Assembly: GCA_001414485.1 (NCBI GenBank)
Contig: LLEY01000234.1
Coordinates: forward strand, 1 to 64,000
Reading direction: 5' to 3'
Source: Calycina herbarum
Lineage: Eukaryota > Ascomycota > Leotiomycetes > Helotiales > Pezizellaceae
DNA length: 64,000 nucleotides
Shown here: positions 23,171-35,174 of the stretch, piece by piece
Layout: each line of letters begins with the position of its first letter
Numbering within the stretch: position 1 is the first letter of the stretch
Notes under the pieces: generated by a model
Told to the model about the DNA's origin: nothing
Seen by the model: the letters and a program-made list of their open reading frames with translations, nothing else
The model's database searches: none
Made by a program: the position numbers and the translations under genes

Positions 23171-24832
23171 ATGTCGAAACCTCAGGAGCCCCCAGTAATG
23201 ATTGTCGGAGGAGGGATCGTAGGTCTCTCCGCCTCCCTCTTCCTGTCAAGTCATGGCATCGAATCATTGTTGGTGGAACGCCACACGGGAACCTCAATCC
23301 ATCCACGAGCGCGTAGTGTCAACATGCGAACAATGGAACTGTATCGTGAGCTTGGGATTGATGAAGCTATCCGTTCGGCCGGCGCCTCTCTCTCACGAAG
23401 CATGGGCATTTATAAAGGCTCGTCATTCTATTCAGTAATCGAGCCTCACAAGCGCAAAGAGAAGAATGGCCCGACAAAATTCCCATTTGAAAGCTTTGTC
23501 GAAAAGATTGGTCCGGCGAGAGGAGCGTGGGCAACTCAAGATCTCATCGAACCTGTCCTGCTTGCAGCAGCTCGCGAAAGAGGCGGCGATGTACGTTTCA
23601 ATACTGAATGTATCGCTTTTGAACAAGACGACAACGGCATCAATGCAACTATCCGTGATCGCTCGAATGGCTCCGAGTCCATCGTTCATGCAGATTACAT
23701 GATTGCAGCTGATGGAGCCGGAAGCCCCATACGAAAGAAACTCGGCGTTCAGACGACAGGGGCAGGTGTGTTAGGATATCTCCTGAATATCTTATTCGAA
23801 GCTGATTTGCGCGAGTTCGTCCAAGGTCGTGAATTCAGCATGTGTTTAATCGAAAACCCCGAAGTCCGTGGCCTATTTACATCCATCAACAACAGCAATC
23901 GATGGGTCTTTCACTTGTCATATGATCCAGGCAAGGGCGAGAAAGTTGACCGTTTTTCTTTTCAACGCTGCGAGGGGTTAGTGAAAATCGCACTTGGACT
24001 CCCTAACGTAGAGGTTGAGATCAAAAGCATTCTTTCTTGGGAGCCGACTGTGCGGGTTGCTGAGCAATTCCAACATGGAAAAATCTTTCTTGCGGGAGAT
24101 GCCGCTCATCAGATGCCACCATGGGCAGGGCAGGGAGCAACTTCTGGTATTGCTGATGTTCATAATCTCGCTTGGAAGCTGGCAGCGGTTCTCAACGGAC
24201 GGGCAACAGATGCTCTGCTTGCGACGTATGATGCTGAAAGAGTTCCAATCGGGCGTCTTGTTTCAGAGGAGTCCGGTGCTGCCGCTGATGAACATGGGAT
24301 ATTCTCCTTGAATAAAAACTTTCGGACCATATGGAATATAATTTGCCGAGTACCAAGGATTGCTGGATTTGGCTATCAGTACACTTCCCGAGGGATAATC
24401 ACGAAGGACACAACTCCTTTTTCATGGAGTCTGAGATGGCTGTTACATCCCCTCCAATGGATTTTGAAATTGGACGGAAAAGCAGGAACTCGAACTCCCC
24501 ATCTCTGGGTCCAACGTGAGGGGCAACGTATTTCAACACTTGATATACTAGGCAAAAGCTTCGTCTTACTTGTTGGTGTAGACGGACATGCATGGTGTAA
24601 AAACGCCCCGAGTGTTTCTGCTGCTGTTGGAATTGACTTGGATGCATATCGGATTGGGCCTGTCGGGGATATTGTGTGCTCTAAAGGAGAATGGGAATCC
24701 TTGGCAGGAATCTCGTCAACAGGAGCTTTGCTGGTTCGTCCTGATGGGTTTGTTGCTTGGAGGGTGTGGCAGCAGCCCCCTGATATCCATAAGAAACTAA
24801 CGAGTGTATTGCTACATGCTCTTTGTCGGTAA
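23171..24832 (+). CDS. FAD-dependent aromatic monooxygenase (FAD_binding_3 type)
   Basis: This intronless gene encodes 553 residues. It belongs to the group A flavoprotein hydroxylases (phenol 2-monooxygenase/TfdB/polyketide hydroxylase type), which use NAD(P)H and O2 to hydroxylate an aromatic or polyketide substrate. Visible motifs are the dinucleotide fold MIVGGGIVGLSASLFL at residues ~10-25 with a following acidic ERH, the DG motif ADGAGSPIRK at ~179-188, and the GD motif FLAGDAAHQMPPWAGQG at ~304-320. The ~130-residue C-terminal part resembles the thioredoxin-like domain of this family, with LVRPDGFVAWR near the end. The length is normal. There is no signal peptide. The substrate is unknown. 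It stands next to a dead MFS pump and may be the survivor of a small detoxification or metabolite locus. Confidence 0.9.
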   Translation: MSKPQEPPVMIVGGGIVGLSASLFLSSHGIESLLVERHTGTSIHPRARSVNMRTMELYRELGIDEAIRSAGASLSRSMGIYKGSSFYSVIEPHKRKEKNGPTKFPFESFVEKIGPARGAWATQDLIEPVLLAAARERGGDVRFNTECIAFEQDDNGINATIRDRSNGSESIVHADYMIAADGAGSPIRKKLGVQTTGAGVLGYLLNILFEADLREFVQGREFSMCLIENPEVRGLFTSINNSNRWVFHLSYDPGKGEKVDRFSFQRCEGLVKIALGLPNVEVEIKSILSWEPTVRVAEQFQHGKIFLAGDAAHQMPPWAGQGATSGIADVHNLAWKLAAVLNGRATDALLATYDAERVPIGRLVSEESGAAADEHGIFSLNKNFRTIWNIICRVPRIAGFGYQYTSRGIITKDTTPFSWSLRWLLHPLQWILKLDGKAGTRTPHLWVQREGQRISTLDILGKSFVLLVGVDGHAWCKNAPSVSAAVGIDLDAYRIGPVGDIVCSKGEWESLAGISSTGALLVRPDGFVAWRVWQQPPDIHKKLTSVLLHALCR

Positions 24833-25189
24833 TAAGGATGTAAGAGCTTATTTGTACAATAGAAGAAGACATTCTGCTCCAAGAATTCGTGGTCGTTATT
24901 GTCCAAAACAGCAAAGAAATGTAGTACCATGTTATTTACCTTATTTTATTGTGATGGTCTTGCTGAGGTCTGTAGAGATTTTGTAGCGTTTGGCTTCCAT
25001 ATCCCTGTCTTTTTACTGCGCGCGTTCAGGTTGGGGCCTTAGTGGAATGGATTCTGTCCTCGGCGAAAAATTCTAATTTCTATGAGAGAAACGTAAGCCC
25101 ATAACTTCACCGCTACCCGTGCTATCCCTTACCCTTCATTAAACCTGCCGATCATTCCTTCGTGGTCTTCAGCTTGACTTTCTGATCCC

Positions 25190-26998
25190 AAAACTAGCAA
25201 CAAACCCCAAGAATGCAACTACTGTATAAAATATCCACATATCGTTGAAAGCAGTCGTTATAATTTCTCGGACAACTTTCTACTGTTTATAGTCGATTCT
25301 GGAATTGGAAGCAGCCGTCGAAATTGCGTTTCCGGAACTTAGCAAGGAGATATAACTTGCCGGCAAATCTGCAGCAGCAAGAATATTAGAATGTCTCTGA
25401 ACTTAGCTCTGGAATATAACCTCGCCAAAGATAACACTCACTATTTGGCTAAGAGTCTTGATAAATTGGAAAGCTAATATACAGGATGCCACATCTGCCT
25501 CGTCGATTTGAGCGTGAAAAGCGATCAAGGGTGCTTGGTATATAAGCCCAAGGCCGATTGCAATTAAAACTTCGGTATATATTATCAGCGGCCAGTTGGC
25601 ATGAGGTCGGAGGTGTATAAACAGTCTAGTACTGAGAAGCAAATCTACAGCACCCACAGTACTTGGATCAGAAGCTTGTATTTTCTGGTTCGCTTAACCA
25701 CATACCCAACTAAGACGAAGAACACTGCGAGCACAAGGGTGGTTGAGAGGAAGTAGATGCCAGACATAATTGGAGATGCACTCAGAACCATCTGGAAACA
25801 GAGGGGAAGGAAGTTTGTGCACCTAGTCGTGATAAAGGATTGCGACACATTTACACTTAAGGCTGAGAGAGTGGAAAGGCTGCTGAAGAATTTGAGGGGC
25901 ATCAGAGGGGGGTTTGCGAATTTCCATTCGACAACAACAAAGATTGCGAATCCTAGCGTGCCGAATGTGATGAAAAGAATGACCAAAATTGAGCTCCATG
26001 GAGCAGAAGTGCCGCTCAACTGGAGGCCGGTGAGGAGCATGAGAGTTGCAGTGACGATTGTCACAATTCCAATCCAACCGATTTTCTTCAGTCCTTGTCG
26101 TAGTAGTATTTTAGGCGGGTCAAGTTTGAACAGCACTAAGGTAGAATTAGTCATCATCGTGTATTTTACGCAATTCAAAGTTACTAAGGATCCAAAGACA
26201 CCATCTCCAACTCGCTTTTATCGGCAAGTACACCCCCTATAGTGGGACCGACCGGTTGCGGAAGCTTACAGCGCCAATAACGCCAAAGTAGAGTCCACGT
26301 TCTCTGTTTTACATCTAAGCAAGTTTTCTTAATGTTTGATGAAGACAAAAATGCTCATCTGGCAGTGAATAAAACACCAACACAAATGTACGTCAAAACA
26401 ACGAGACCTCCACTCCCGATACCTTGAACCGTACATCCCCCGATCAATGTTGTAATATTCTTGGAAAGTGCGCCCACTACTGCCAACGAGGAATATTGCA
26501 CTAGTAATGATCAAGATTACTCTTCGACCAAATACATTACTGATATTCGCCTAAAGCGGAACGACAACGCTAAAACTTAACATATAAGCAGAGCTAATCC
26601 AAGCGAATCCAGCGTTAGATATCTCAAAGTCTTTGGCAACCGTGGGAAGAGTATTTGTCATGATGAATGTGTCCAGGGAAACGGCAAAGACGGTAGCACA
26701 TAGTGCAAACATGATGATTTTATGTTGGAACCATGGCTTTCGGGTATCTGGCTTCTCTGAAATATCTTTTTGATTACAGCCCAGGCGCGACTTCGTTATC
26801 TATTTCCGGGTTGGTGTTATTTTCCTCAACTACCAATCTTGAAAAGCGAGTCGGCCCTGGAAGCGTCTCAATGGCATCAGCTTCTGTTGACATGGGAGAA
26901 GCTCGAAGAGTTTGATTTGGGACTTCGGGTTTGCTCGATATGGCCGACATCTGAATCGATGAAGCATGCTGTGAGGCTTCTGGTTCTGTCGACATCAT
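25190..26998 (-). pseudogene. MFS multidrug/toxin efflux transporter (14-TM type), degenerate
   Basis: On the minus strand, fragments can be followed in order from a Ser/Thr/Glu-rich N-terminus (ATG at 26,998) through the first helices (KPWFQHKIIMFALCATVFAV, SLDTFIMTNTLPTVAKDFEI, GFAWISSAYMLSFSVVVPL). After these come the loop motif NVFGRR, TLIGGCTVQGIGSGGLVVLT and GPTIGGVLADK, a long multi-helix stretch (26,178-25,645), IGLGLIYQAPLIAFHAQIDE and the final helix MWIFYTVVAFLGFVASFGI, ending near 25,190. Lesions include TAG at 26,551-26,553 (probably a former Trp), a frameshift near 26,485, TGA at 26,355-26,357 and a frameshift near 25,650. Some breaks could be introns, but several fall inside conserved helices. 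The intact relatives are proton antiporters in the plasma membrane. Confidence 0.85.
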
Positions 26999-27651
26999 GG
27001 ACAAGTGATGTGGTGTCGTCGCGAAAGTTGTTCATTGAAAGTGTCGATAATTGCTGGAACTGGTTGGAATGGAGAACTTCTTACTAGAAAACATTTTGCT
27101 AGCGTTTGGCGATAAGCCAAGCCACTTTATCCTTTAGTGAATTTGACAATCAAGAAACATCCGCAAGTTAACGACAAAAACAGAAGGACCTGAGAGGCTA
27201 GAGAACGTAAGGTAGTCTCCCCTAGTGAAAAAAAAATATGTTCCTTACGCGAGAGAATGTCTTTCTCGGGAGGACTTATAGCTACCCCATCCAACCTTTG
27301 AAGTAAGTATATCTTATCACAAAGCGGGCAGAAAAATACAAATAAAATATGAATCGAAGCAGAGGAGTCTAATTAGTAGGACCCCAGCTACTTGGCTGTT
27401 TTAACTACGTTTGCGCTATGCTATATTATCTTAAGTTCAAAGTCAAATTCTATCGCTACAACCTCGCGAAAATGACCCGAGGTTCTAATCCACCAATCAC
27501 ATTTATCCAACCTTACCCCACCAATCTCAGCCCTGAAGCTCCACCAATCATCTCGACTCTCAGCAGTCACCAAGCCCACAATCCCCACCTTTGAAAATCC
27601 TACCAATGTATACAAAAATAACAACATGGTCGACATCAAATCAAAATATCA
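26999..27651. other. Intergenic, nothing recognised
   Basis: I see no supported gene. The right end is the 5' flank of a tRNA gene. Confidence 0.4.
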
Positions 27652-27750
27652 GGACAGATGGCCGAGCTGGTTATGGCGCCAGGTTAAGGTTACCTTAACA
27701 ACAATTTCCTGGTCTCGAAAGGGGCGTGGGTTCGAGTCCCACTCTGTTCA
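27652..27750 (+). tRNA. tRNA-Leu (anticodon AAG) with a 17-nt intron
   Basis: The acceptor stem GGACAGA pairs with TCTGTTC, and the discriminator base is A. The D arm has GCC/GGC. The anticodon stem is CCAGG/CCTGG, with loop TTAAGG giving anticodon AAG. A 17-nt intron with a CCTTAA that can pair with the anticodon loop lies after position 37. A long variable arm (class II) and a T arm GTGGG-TTCGAGT-CCCAC complete it. The alternative anticodon TAA would need a purine at position 32 and fits worse. Confidence 0.93.
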
Positions 27751-27860
27751 AGAGATCAACTCATTGATAACAATGAAATGTCAATTTTTTTGGCATTTTT
27801 TCTGTTTATCTTGGCGGCAGGAGGTTGATAAACTACAACCGTCGAGCCCTGAGCAAGCTG

Positions 27861-28514
27861 GTAAGTAAGCTACACAATTCAAGTTACGAGTAAGCTGTCC
27901 ATTGGTAAGTAAGCTACCTAAACGAGTAAGCTACTAATGACAAGTGAGCTACTGAAATTTGGGTAAGCTGTTATTTATCGAGTAAGCTAACCAACTTCTT
28001 GGCCCCCACATATGGTACGAGTAAGCCACGAGTAAGCGAAGAGTAAGCCAGTAAAATCAAAAGGATAGTTATTCAAAAGAAAGTCACGAGTAATCCATCA
28101 AATGTCGAGTAAGCTTCAAGAAGTGAAATGCGAGTAAGCTAATAACTGTTGAGTAAGCCGAACATCACAGTTGGGAAACCAAAACAGGAGTTGCGAGTAA
28201 GCCATCAATTATCAAGTAAGCTGGAAAAATGAAGTTACAAGTGAGCTATCATTTGACAGGTAAGCTAGCAAAAAAAGAGTAAGCCAATTTGGCCCCCCAA
28301 ATATGGTACTGAGTAAACTGTCAAGTTGTAGGGTAAGCTAGTAACATTTGGGTGCCAAAAATGCAGTACGAGTAAGCCATCAATTACCGAGTAAGCCAAA
28401 CACAATTTGGCCCCCAAATATTGTACCGAGTAAGCTGCTAATCGTCCGTTAAGCCAGTAAACAATTGGGGGCCAAAATACCAGTCGCGGGTAAGCCATCG
28501 ACAGTCGAGTAAAC
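27861..28514. repeat. Regular array of GAGTAAGC-type octamers
   Basis: I count 27 copies of GAGTAAGC or one- to two-base variants (GGGTAAGC, AAGTGAGC, GAGTAAAC), all on the plus strand. In the right half the starts at 28,311, 28,331, 28,370, 28,389, 28,428, 28,448, 28,488 and 28,507 alternate 19-20 and 39-40 bp, i.e. a ~59-bp unit with two octamers. The long spacer often carries TTTGGCCCCCAAATATGGTA or its inverted form. No open frame spans it. It lies between the tRNA gene and the 3' end of the large minus-strand gene. Confidence 0.8.
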
Positions 28515-28786
28515 CAGACATCACGTTTTCAATGCTACAAACCAGTACAACACAAATATGCTCATTTCGTATTCTAATCGCTAGTCAAATAACGCTATCA
28601 ACACCTACCTATGTACAATCCCCCATCATAAAAGGTACATGCCGCTAATAAGTCCATAAGAACAACAATCGCTTCTCTCGCCAACATTCCGTTCAAAAAT
28701 AACTCCCCACAAGAATCCAACAACCCCCTCTCATCTCCTCAGCAACACCAATCCCCACTCCAACACCGGAAAATACATTTCACTAC

Positions 28787-31700
28787 TTACTCCTCCTCAT
28801 ACTCCCTCAAAAACCAAGCCTTCCCATAGCCATAATTCCTCTCCAACCTCCTCCCAATCCACCTCGCATACTCACAACTAACCTTAACACTTAACGAACC
28901 CTCTTTCTTCAACCCCTGATAATGCGGCTGATGAATCTGTATCCCAACTCCCTCCTCCTTAAGTGCAAAGTGCCAAAGGGTCGCATACTCATGCACAGGC
29001 GTAAATTCAATCTCTTGCATTGCCACCACGAACTCGCTCCATATAAAGGAAGGCGGAGGCTGTTTATCCAGTTGGTCATGGAAGACGGCCGAGAAGACTT
29101 TGTAGGAGGGCTTGCTGAGGTAATAGACATCGTGGTCGGGTTCGGGTTCGGGTTCGGGTTCGGGTACGGGTTTTTCGTCGAGTATATGGGGCAACTCTTT
29201 TAAGGTGAGGTGTTTGTATTTAGAGGCGACTTCTTTTAAGGCATCGAGACCACCAAGAGATTCGTCTTTGGGATCCGGCTTTGGATCGGCTTCTGGAGAA
29301 TCGGAAGGTGGGCTTTTGGAGTAGGCGTTCAGATGCCCGTGTGGGTCTTGTGGAATTGTAAATGCAAACGTAGCTTCCTTAGCATCTATGCCAGTACTTT
29401 GAACCACTTCAGCGCCCATAGTTTCTGTTGATGCGTTTGAAATGACGTCTTCAGATTTAGATGCTATTGGAGTCGACTCTGGTTCATCTTCGCTTGATCG
29501 TTGAATGTTGACGGCTTCTTCAACCTTGGATCTTATTGCTTGCCATTCTTGGGACTCTCTGCTACGACGAAGTTTGGCCTCAGAACCTTGATTATGCTCG
29601 GGGCTCTGGTCCTCCTGTGACTCTTTGGGTCCCGTGTCTTCGCTTGATTGTTGATATGCGGTCACGGCTTCCCCAACCCTAGATCTTATCGCTTGAAGCA
29701 GTTTAGCCTCAGAATTTCCATTCTGCTCCACAGCCTCTCCAACCCTGGATGTTATCGTTTGAAGAAGTTCGGCTTCATCATTTTGACCCTGCTCAAGGCT
29801 TTGATTCTGTTTGGGACTTTCATCCTGTTGTGACTCTTTGGGTGCTGTTTCCTCGCTTGGTGGTTTTGGTACCGCTGGCCACTTAATCTCTGGAATCTTC
29901 ATGCCTCTCCGCACTCCGATCAAATTCCATGGAATCGCTATAAAAGCTTGTCTTCGTGCCAATTTCCGGTCGTCAACCTGTGCCAATTCATCCATAACAG
30001 ATCCTTCCGTACTCTGGATTATATCCCGACCCTCGGCCTCAGAGGTTATCAAAGCACAAGTCTCTTCAACTGTTAACCCACTGAACGCAGGATTAGCTCT
30101 AGCAAGTTCCGCCATGAGGTCATCAACATTATAATGCCTACAACGCCACGCCCCACCCACAGCAGCAATATCTGCCTCAATTGCTTCCCAGTATGCAGTC
30201 CCCAGCACTGGTGTTTCTTGGGTAGTAGCCAAAAAATTTATCGGAGGGTTTCCTCCGCTCAAGTGTATGGCAAAAATATGACCGTCGCCAGAGGGAGTAG
30301 CAAATTTTTGAATCGGGAAACATATGTCCGGCTTTGCCTCGGGATCGAGCTCACTCTGCGCTGCTGTAAAATCCTCGAGAGATTTATTAACCTCTTCATA
30401 TGCAAGGATTGCTTCTTCTTGTGCTGCGGGCTCATTTGCAGCGAGTGCCAGCTTTGGATTTTCTGGGGAAACAGTTGTGTTTGTCGAGAAAGCTGTCGGA
30501 GTAGATTCTTCAGTCAAGATTCCGTTGGATTTTTGGCTTTCCCCAGAGGGAGATTGAGATCTGCTGCTGTCGTCTTGGAGAGTTGCTTGTGATTTTGGAG
30601 AACGAGGTTCTTTTATTACTCCAACCTCCGCCTCAATGTCCAGCTCGGATAAACCTCCATCATCCTCAACCTGTTTCCACTCAATATGGCGCCAAGTCGG
30701 TTCTTCGTCCCAATCACTATCCCCAATTGCTTCGTCTAATCTGGCGCTTGCGTAATCTTCTGGATGTTTTGTTTGGGCATATATTTCGGCGGCGGCTTCG
30801 AGAGGGTCATATGAATCAAGAGGGCCTTCAGGCATAAACCTCGACTTTGGCATTAGCGAGTCGGATAATCTTCTTCCTAGGCGGCTGAGAAACATGCTGT
30901 CGAAGATAGGATACCAGTAGTTGTTGAATTTGTCGTTAGGGAATCGATCAGAATCCAGTCTTGGACGTCCAAGCTTGGGCCAAGGCGACGATTCGTACTG
31001 AGCCCAGGGGTCAGACTCACGGTATGCAGCCACCGCGCGAGACCACCACTTCTCAGGGTCGGTATGCTCATTTTCTTCAAAAAACCCACGAGCAAACGTA
31101 ACCCCGGTGCAAGCCTCATCATTGGGTTCATCGCCAGTTTGTAACCGACGTCGGCCTCGCTGGGACCCATCTTGAATCGGAATATCCGGTGACTTTCGTC
31201 GCTGACGTGCCCACCGGGCCCTTCTCTTATATTCCGAATCGGATATCTCAGAACTCTTCAAATTGAGCGGTAGTTGATTTTCTTTATTTCCTCCAGGGGG
31301 ACCAACAGCCACAGTACAGTCAATTCCAGCTTCATCCGCAGGTTTCTTGCCAAACTGGGTCCAAGGCTGATCAAGCGGAGGCTTATTTGAAATAAGAGCT
31401 TCCAGTGCAGGCCGCCGAGGACACACTTCTCTCCTAAACTCAGAGTTTGGAATTTGAATAAAACTCTCTGGAGTCAGTGGAGCATCACCATAAATGGCAC
31501 CACTCATCATAGCGGCGCAACCAGGACGGAAAGTCTCGACTACGCATTCAAATATCTGATGTTCTGCCTCGCTTGCGGTATTGACGCTGGACTTGGTTTC
31601 AATCCGATTTTCTTGTTCACTGAAAGAATTTGGTGAAGATATGGAGTGCTCAAGTCCCAAGTTTTGTTTTCTGGGGGTTCGCGATTCTGGTTCCTTGGCC

Positions 31701-34409
31701 GATTCAACTTCAACACCGTGAGTCTTGGCTTCCACCTCACCGGCAGGCTCCAGTGCTTCAATTTGGGAAGGAGTATCTTCTGTGGTGATCTCGGTTTCCA
31801 TTTCGAGCTCCTCCAGACCATTGGACCCTACTTCTGCCGCGACCACAATCGCATTGTCCATCTCCTCCCCTTTGTTGTTGTCTCCTCCCACGGTATGTTC
31901 TGCTTTGGCTTCAGGGGTCGTGGTGTCCGTAGTTGCGGTGTCGATTTCCATTTCTAGCATCTTTGGTTCGTCATTGTCTGGCTTTTGAAGACGTTGGGCT
32001 GCGTCGCCTTCCGTTTGACCATTTGTGACTTCTTCAGAATGATGAACACATTCCGAATCCGAGGTCCTCTCCATAAAAGGTTTCGAGTCTAAGTCTAAAC
32101 TTTTGGCATTGTCGGTGACGAGGTCGTTTTCGTTTCTTTGACTCGATTTACGATCAGCTGAAATTTGTTCCGTCACTCCAAGGTTGCCTGCGAATTCGCC
32201 CTTTGGGATAGCTTTTGAATTCTTTGACCTTCTCTTCTTTTTAGGCAACTTCTCTTCGCACAACTCCTTAATGAGCAACTCCTTGTCGACAAAATCATTC
32301 TTCTCTGGCTCTACCCAGTCTGGCGTTCCTGCACAGTAAAACGTTAGCGTTCAATAGTATCGATCTGGTAAGATGAGAATTAACGCACTCCCAATTATAC
32401 TCGAATCGAACGCTATGTAGTCATAAATGTCGTCTAATGGATACACCCCGGTTTTCCCCTTGTATTCTTCATCTGCCTTTCTCCAAAACTCTCGCAAGTT
32501 CTTCTCGGATTCCTGCATCCTCTTGGTGACCTCTAAAGTCCGTCTTTCATTCACAGGGTAATCAAATCGCCCCTTGACAGGAGTACCAAGGGCCGCAAGG
32601 CGTGTGTACTGCCTATGATTCATTCCGGCCCACCTGTAGGGCGCCAGCGTCTTATAAGAAGCCTTTGCGAGCTCCACATCAGACTTACCGCTCAAAAAGA
32701 GTGTTTTCATAGAAAAAGTTTGATGTTTTTCCATTTCTTTCTGTAACGAAGCCATGAGTCCCAAGTCTGAGAACATTCTTTGAGAACACGCTGACATCCG
32801 GCTATTCTCCAAGGGGTTGGCGGCGAGTGCGTATCCCATGTCGTCAATCATATTCGTGAAGCCGAAGGAATTTCGGGAGTCAGGACTCAAAAGTCTGGTC
32901 AATGTTATGAGATTCGACTCTGTGTTAGGACTCGGCATCATAGCAGTCAAGGTGGAAAGGTTAGGGGGCGGCATGTTGCGATCAAGGTCAGGTTTATAAC
33001 CTTTGTTTGTCGGACTTGCCTCGGGACCTAAAGCCTGACGCCAGAGCCCACGATTGTAAGGAGAAACGAGAAGGGCACTCCACGAGGTTTCAATCCGATT
33101 AATTACTAGGGAAGCCAGCCTGTGGGCATAAAACATCAGCAGCTATCCCAATCATTCTGCTGATGAAAAATACTCACGTGTATTGAAAGATGTGCATTTC
33201 TTCCGCACAATCTGGGGAGAGTCCACACACGCGTGAGAGTGCTCTGTCATCTTCTGCTTGGCGCTCATGTATGGGACTGTATTGATCAAGCAATATTCGC
33301 CAGACCACAAGTGATTCAAATGCATCTGCAATGACTTCCCTTATCACAATATTCCAAAATTTCGGAGTTCCTGTCTCTAGTATGTCTTTTTCATCCGTGA
33401 AATACATTCGCTCCCTCTGGTGCTCGCTCCACTCCATCACTTTGGCCGCAAAGTAGCCTGGATTCTCCCTCAAGTCCCAAACATGATCTTCAGCAGCAGA
33501 GGCCCGGACAGTCAGATAATCCACAATCATTCCACTATTAAATGGAGTTGGTATAACGAAAGGTGCCTCCCATATGGTATTGGCGACGTCGAACCATCCT
33601 GCTTTTCGAGCGGGTTCAACCTGTGGAGGAATAGGGATGTTTGGGCCTGTCAAAACTTGGAGGTTGTCCTGATTCAGGATCAATTGGCAACATCGGATGA
33701 GGAATTTCATGACGCGCTCGTGTATTTTCATGGCCATAAGTGTTTCGCCGGCCGTGAGATAGTAGGCGTGGAAAGTAGAAGTAGAAGGTATGATTTCTCC
33801 ATAGTTCATCTCATTGGTGACGTCGATGCGGAACCCTTGAAGGTCTGGAATTAGCACCGCGTCGATAAACCTCCCAATATTTGTCTCTCTGACGTTGAAT
33901 TGGTAGAAAGAGTCTGGTCCCCCGCGACCTCGAGAATTTATCAATAGTGGGAGAGCCTTCTTTTGCACTAAATGCACCTCGTTTATGTAAGGGTACGTGA
34001 GAGCTGTTCCCTTCTTCGAGCTCTTCCCAAACAAGAAATCTTCGGCAACAATATCGCCTTTGTTGAACTCGGCAAAGCTCGAGACGAAGAACCACCAATC
34101 AGGTCGTTTGTGTTCCGGGATCTTATCTCCCCAAGCTGTTGTGAGTATGGCTAGGCGTCGTTTGGTTGATTTCTTTTCCCACGCAGCAACGATCGCTGGT
34201 TCATGTCGTATGACAATATTGTGGAGCATCTCCCAGGTCTTGCCAACTTGCTCGCCAATGTCGTGATGAAGGAATGCATTTTCCGCCGGTGTTGGATTGG
34301 GAATTGGTGTTTCTGGTATATCTTCGTAGAAATGAAAAGGAAGGATGTAGGGGAGCGACTTCGGAAGTTGCTGTAATGTTGCAAGCGACTCGTCATAGGA
34401 GGCCGCCAT
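28787..34409 (-). CDS. Large fungal-specific 'ipa'-type protein, 1,834 residues
   Basis: Three exons on the minus strand (34409-33178, 33119-32389, 32328-28787) join in frame through two GT...AG introns of 58 and 60 nt. The N-terminal ~650 residues are globular and Trp-rich; the segment GKTWEMLHNIVIRHEPAIVA, then an 'AAWEKK...RRLAILTTAW' block followed by RPDWW, matches the opening of fungal proteins annotated as 'ipa protein'. Residues ~660-1,690 are acidic, Ser/Glu/Pro-rich and probably disordered, ending in a Pro-Glu repeat encoded by GGGTTC hexamers (29,135-29,165). The last ~120 residues form a compact module (KVFSAVFHDQL, FIWSEFVVAMQEIEF, IQIHQPHYQG, ARWIGRRLERNYGYGKAW) of the kind ending many of these proteins. 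The pattern resembles the HicA/dsRNA-binding fold, which is inference. Function is unknown. Confidence 0.85.
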
Positions 34410-35174
34410 GATGTTCGAGGGTAAGGATGACGATTAACTTGGGATTTCAAAAATAAACGAATGGATGGTAGAATGAATGAATACGTTGTTTGGATAAAAT
34501 GTGGGGTGCTGGTGACGGAGCGTGAGGATTTGATGCCGTCCTTTTCTGAATTTGGAGGGAACGACCTGGTGAGCAGAAATCGCACCTACCCCATCCCATG
34601 GCTTCAAGGACGCAACAATCCTAGACCGTGAGCCAGAACTTATTTTCATGAATTCTAACTCGGCAAGTACGATGCATTTCCAGCCCCACAATTAAATGCG
34701 GCCAATGTTTGCGTTTCGGGAGGATCATCAGATTTTCTTGCAAAGCATTCCAAAATTTGTACTGCCGCGCTCTGAGCTTCTAAATATGTTACCAATGGAT
34801 AATGAATTCAGTTTTTCAATAAAGTTGAGGTATATCTGATCTGGTATGCTTTACTCGCCAACCGTGATATCGACGAACTAGATCACCAAAAAGGTTAATT
34901 GACCTAGGTCTTCGTCAATGATGCAACATTCCAGCAGCTCCATTGCCTCCTGCACCTCTCCAGCTCATATAAGACCACAAGAAAGAGGCGACAGCAAGAG
35001 GAGGAATCCAAGAAAGCAACTAAATAGCCAATCAACCGAGTAATTCGCAGAGGAAGGATATTCCCAGGATAAAGGGTACGATTAAGAAATCAAAATATAC
35101 CCACCCTCTCTACAACACGAATATCAAGACCCCGCACTCCACTCATCCTCGCACTTTCCGTCTAACTCCCTACG
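34410..35174. other. Intergenic, nothing recognised
   Basis: This is the probable promoter region of the large minus-strand gene and unassigned sequence. I see no supported coding frame. Confidence 0.4.

Noticed and set aside
27861..28514. CRISPR-like regularity of the GAGTAAGC array
   Set aside because: The repeats are 8 bp and degenerate, spacers are themselves related to one another, and the host is a eukaryote with no cas genes in view.
29135..29165. GGGTTC hexamer run resembling a telomere-like repeat
   Set aside because: It encodes the Pro-Glu run of the large minus-strand protein and keeps its reading frame.
28787..34409. Three separate genes at 28,787-32,278, 32,351-33,136 and 33,174-34,409
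   Set aside because: Clean GT...AG introns of 58 and 60 nt join all three in frame, and the ends match one fungal architecture.
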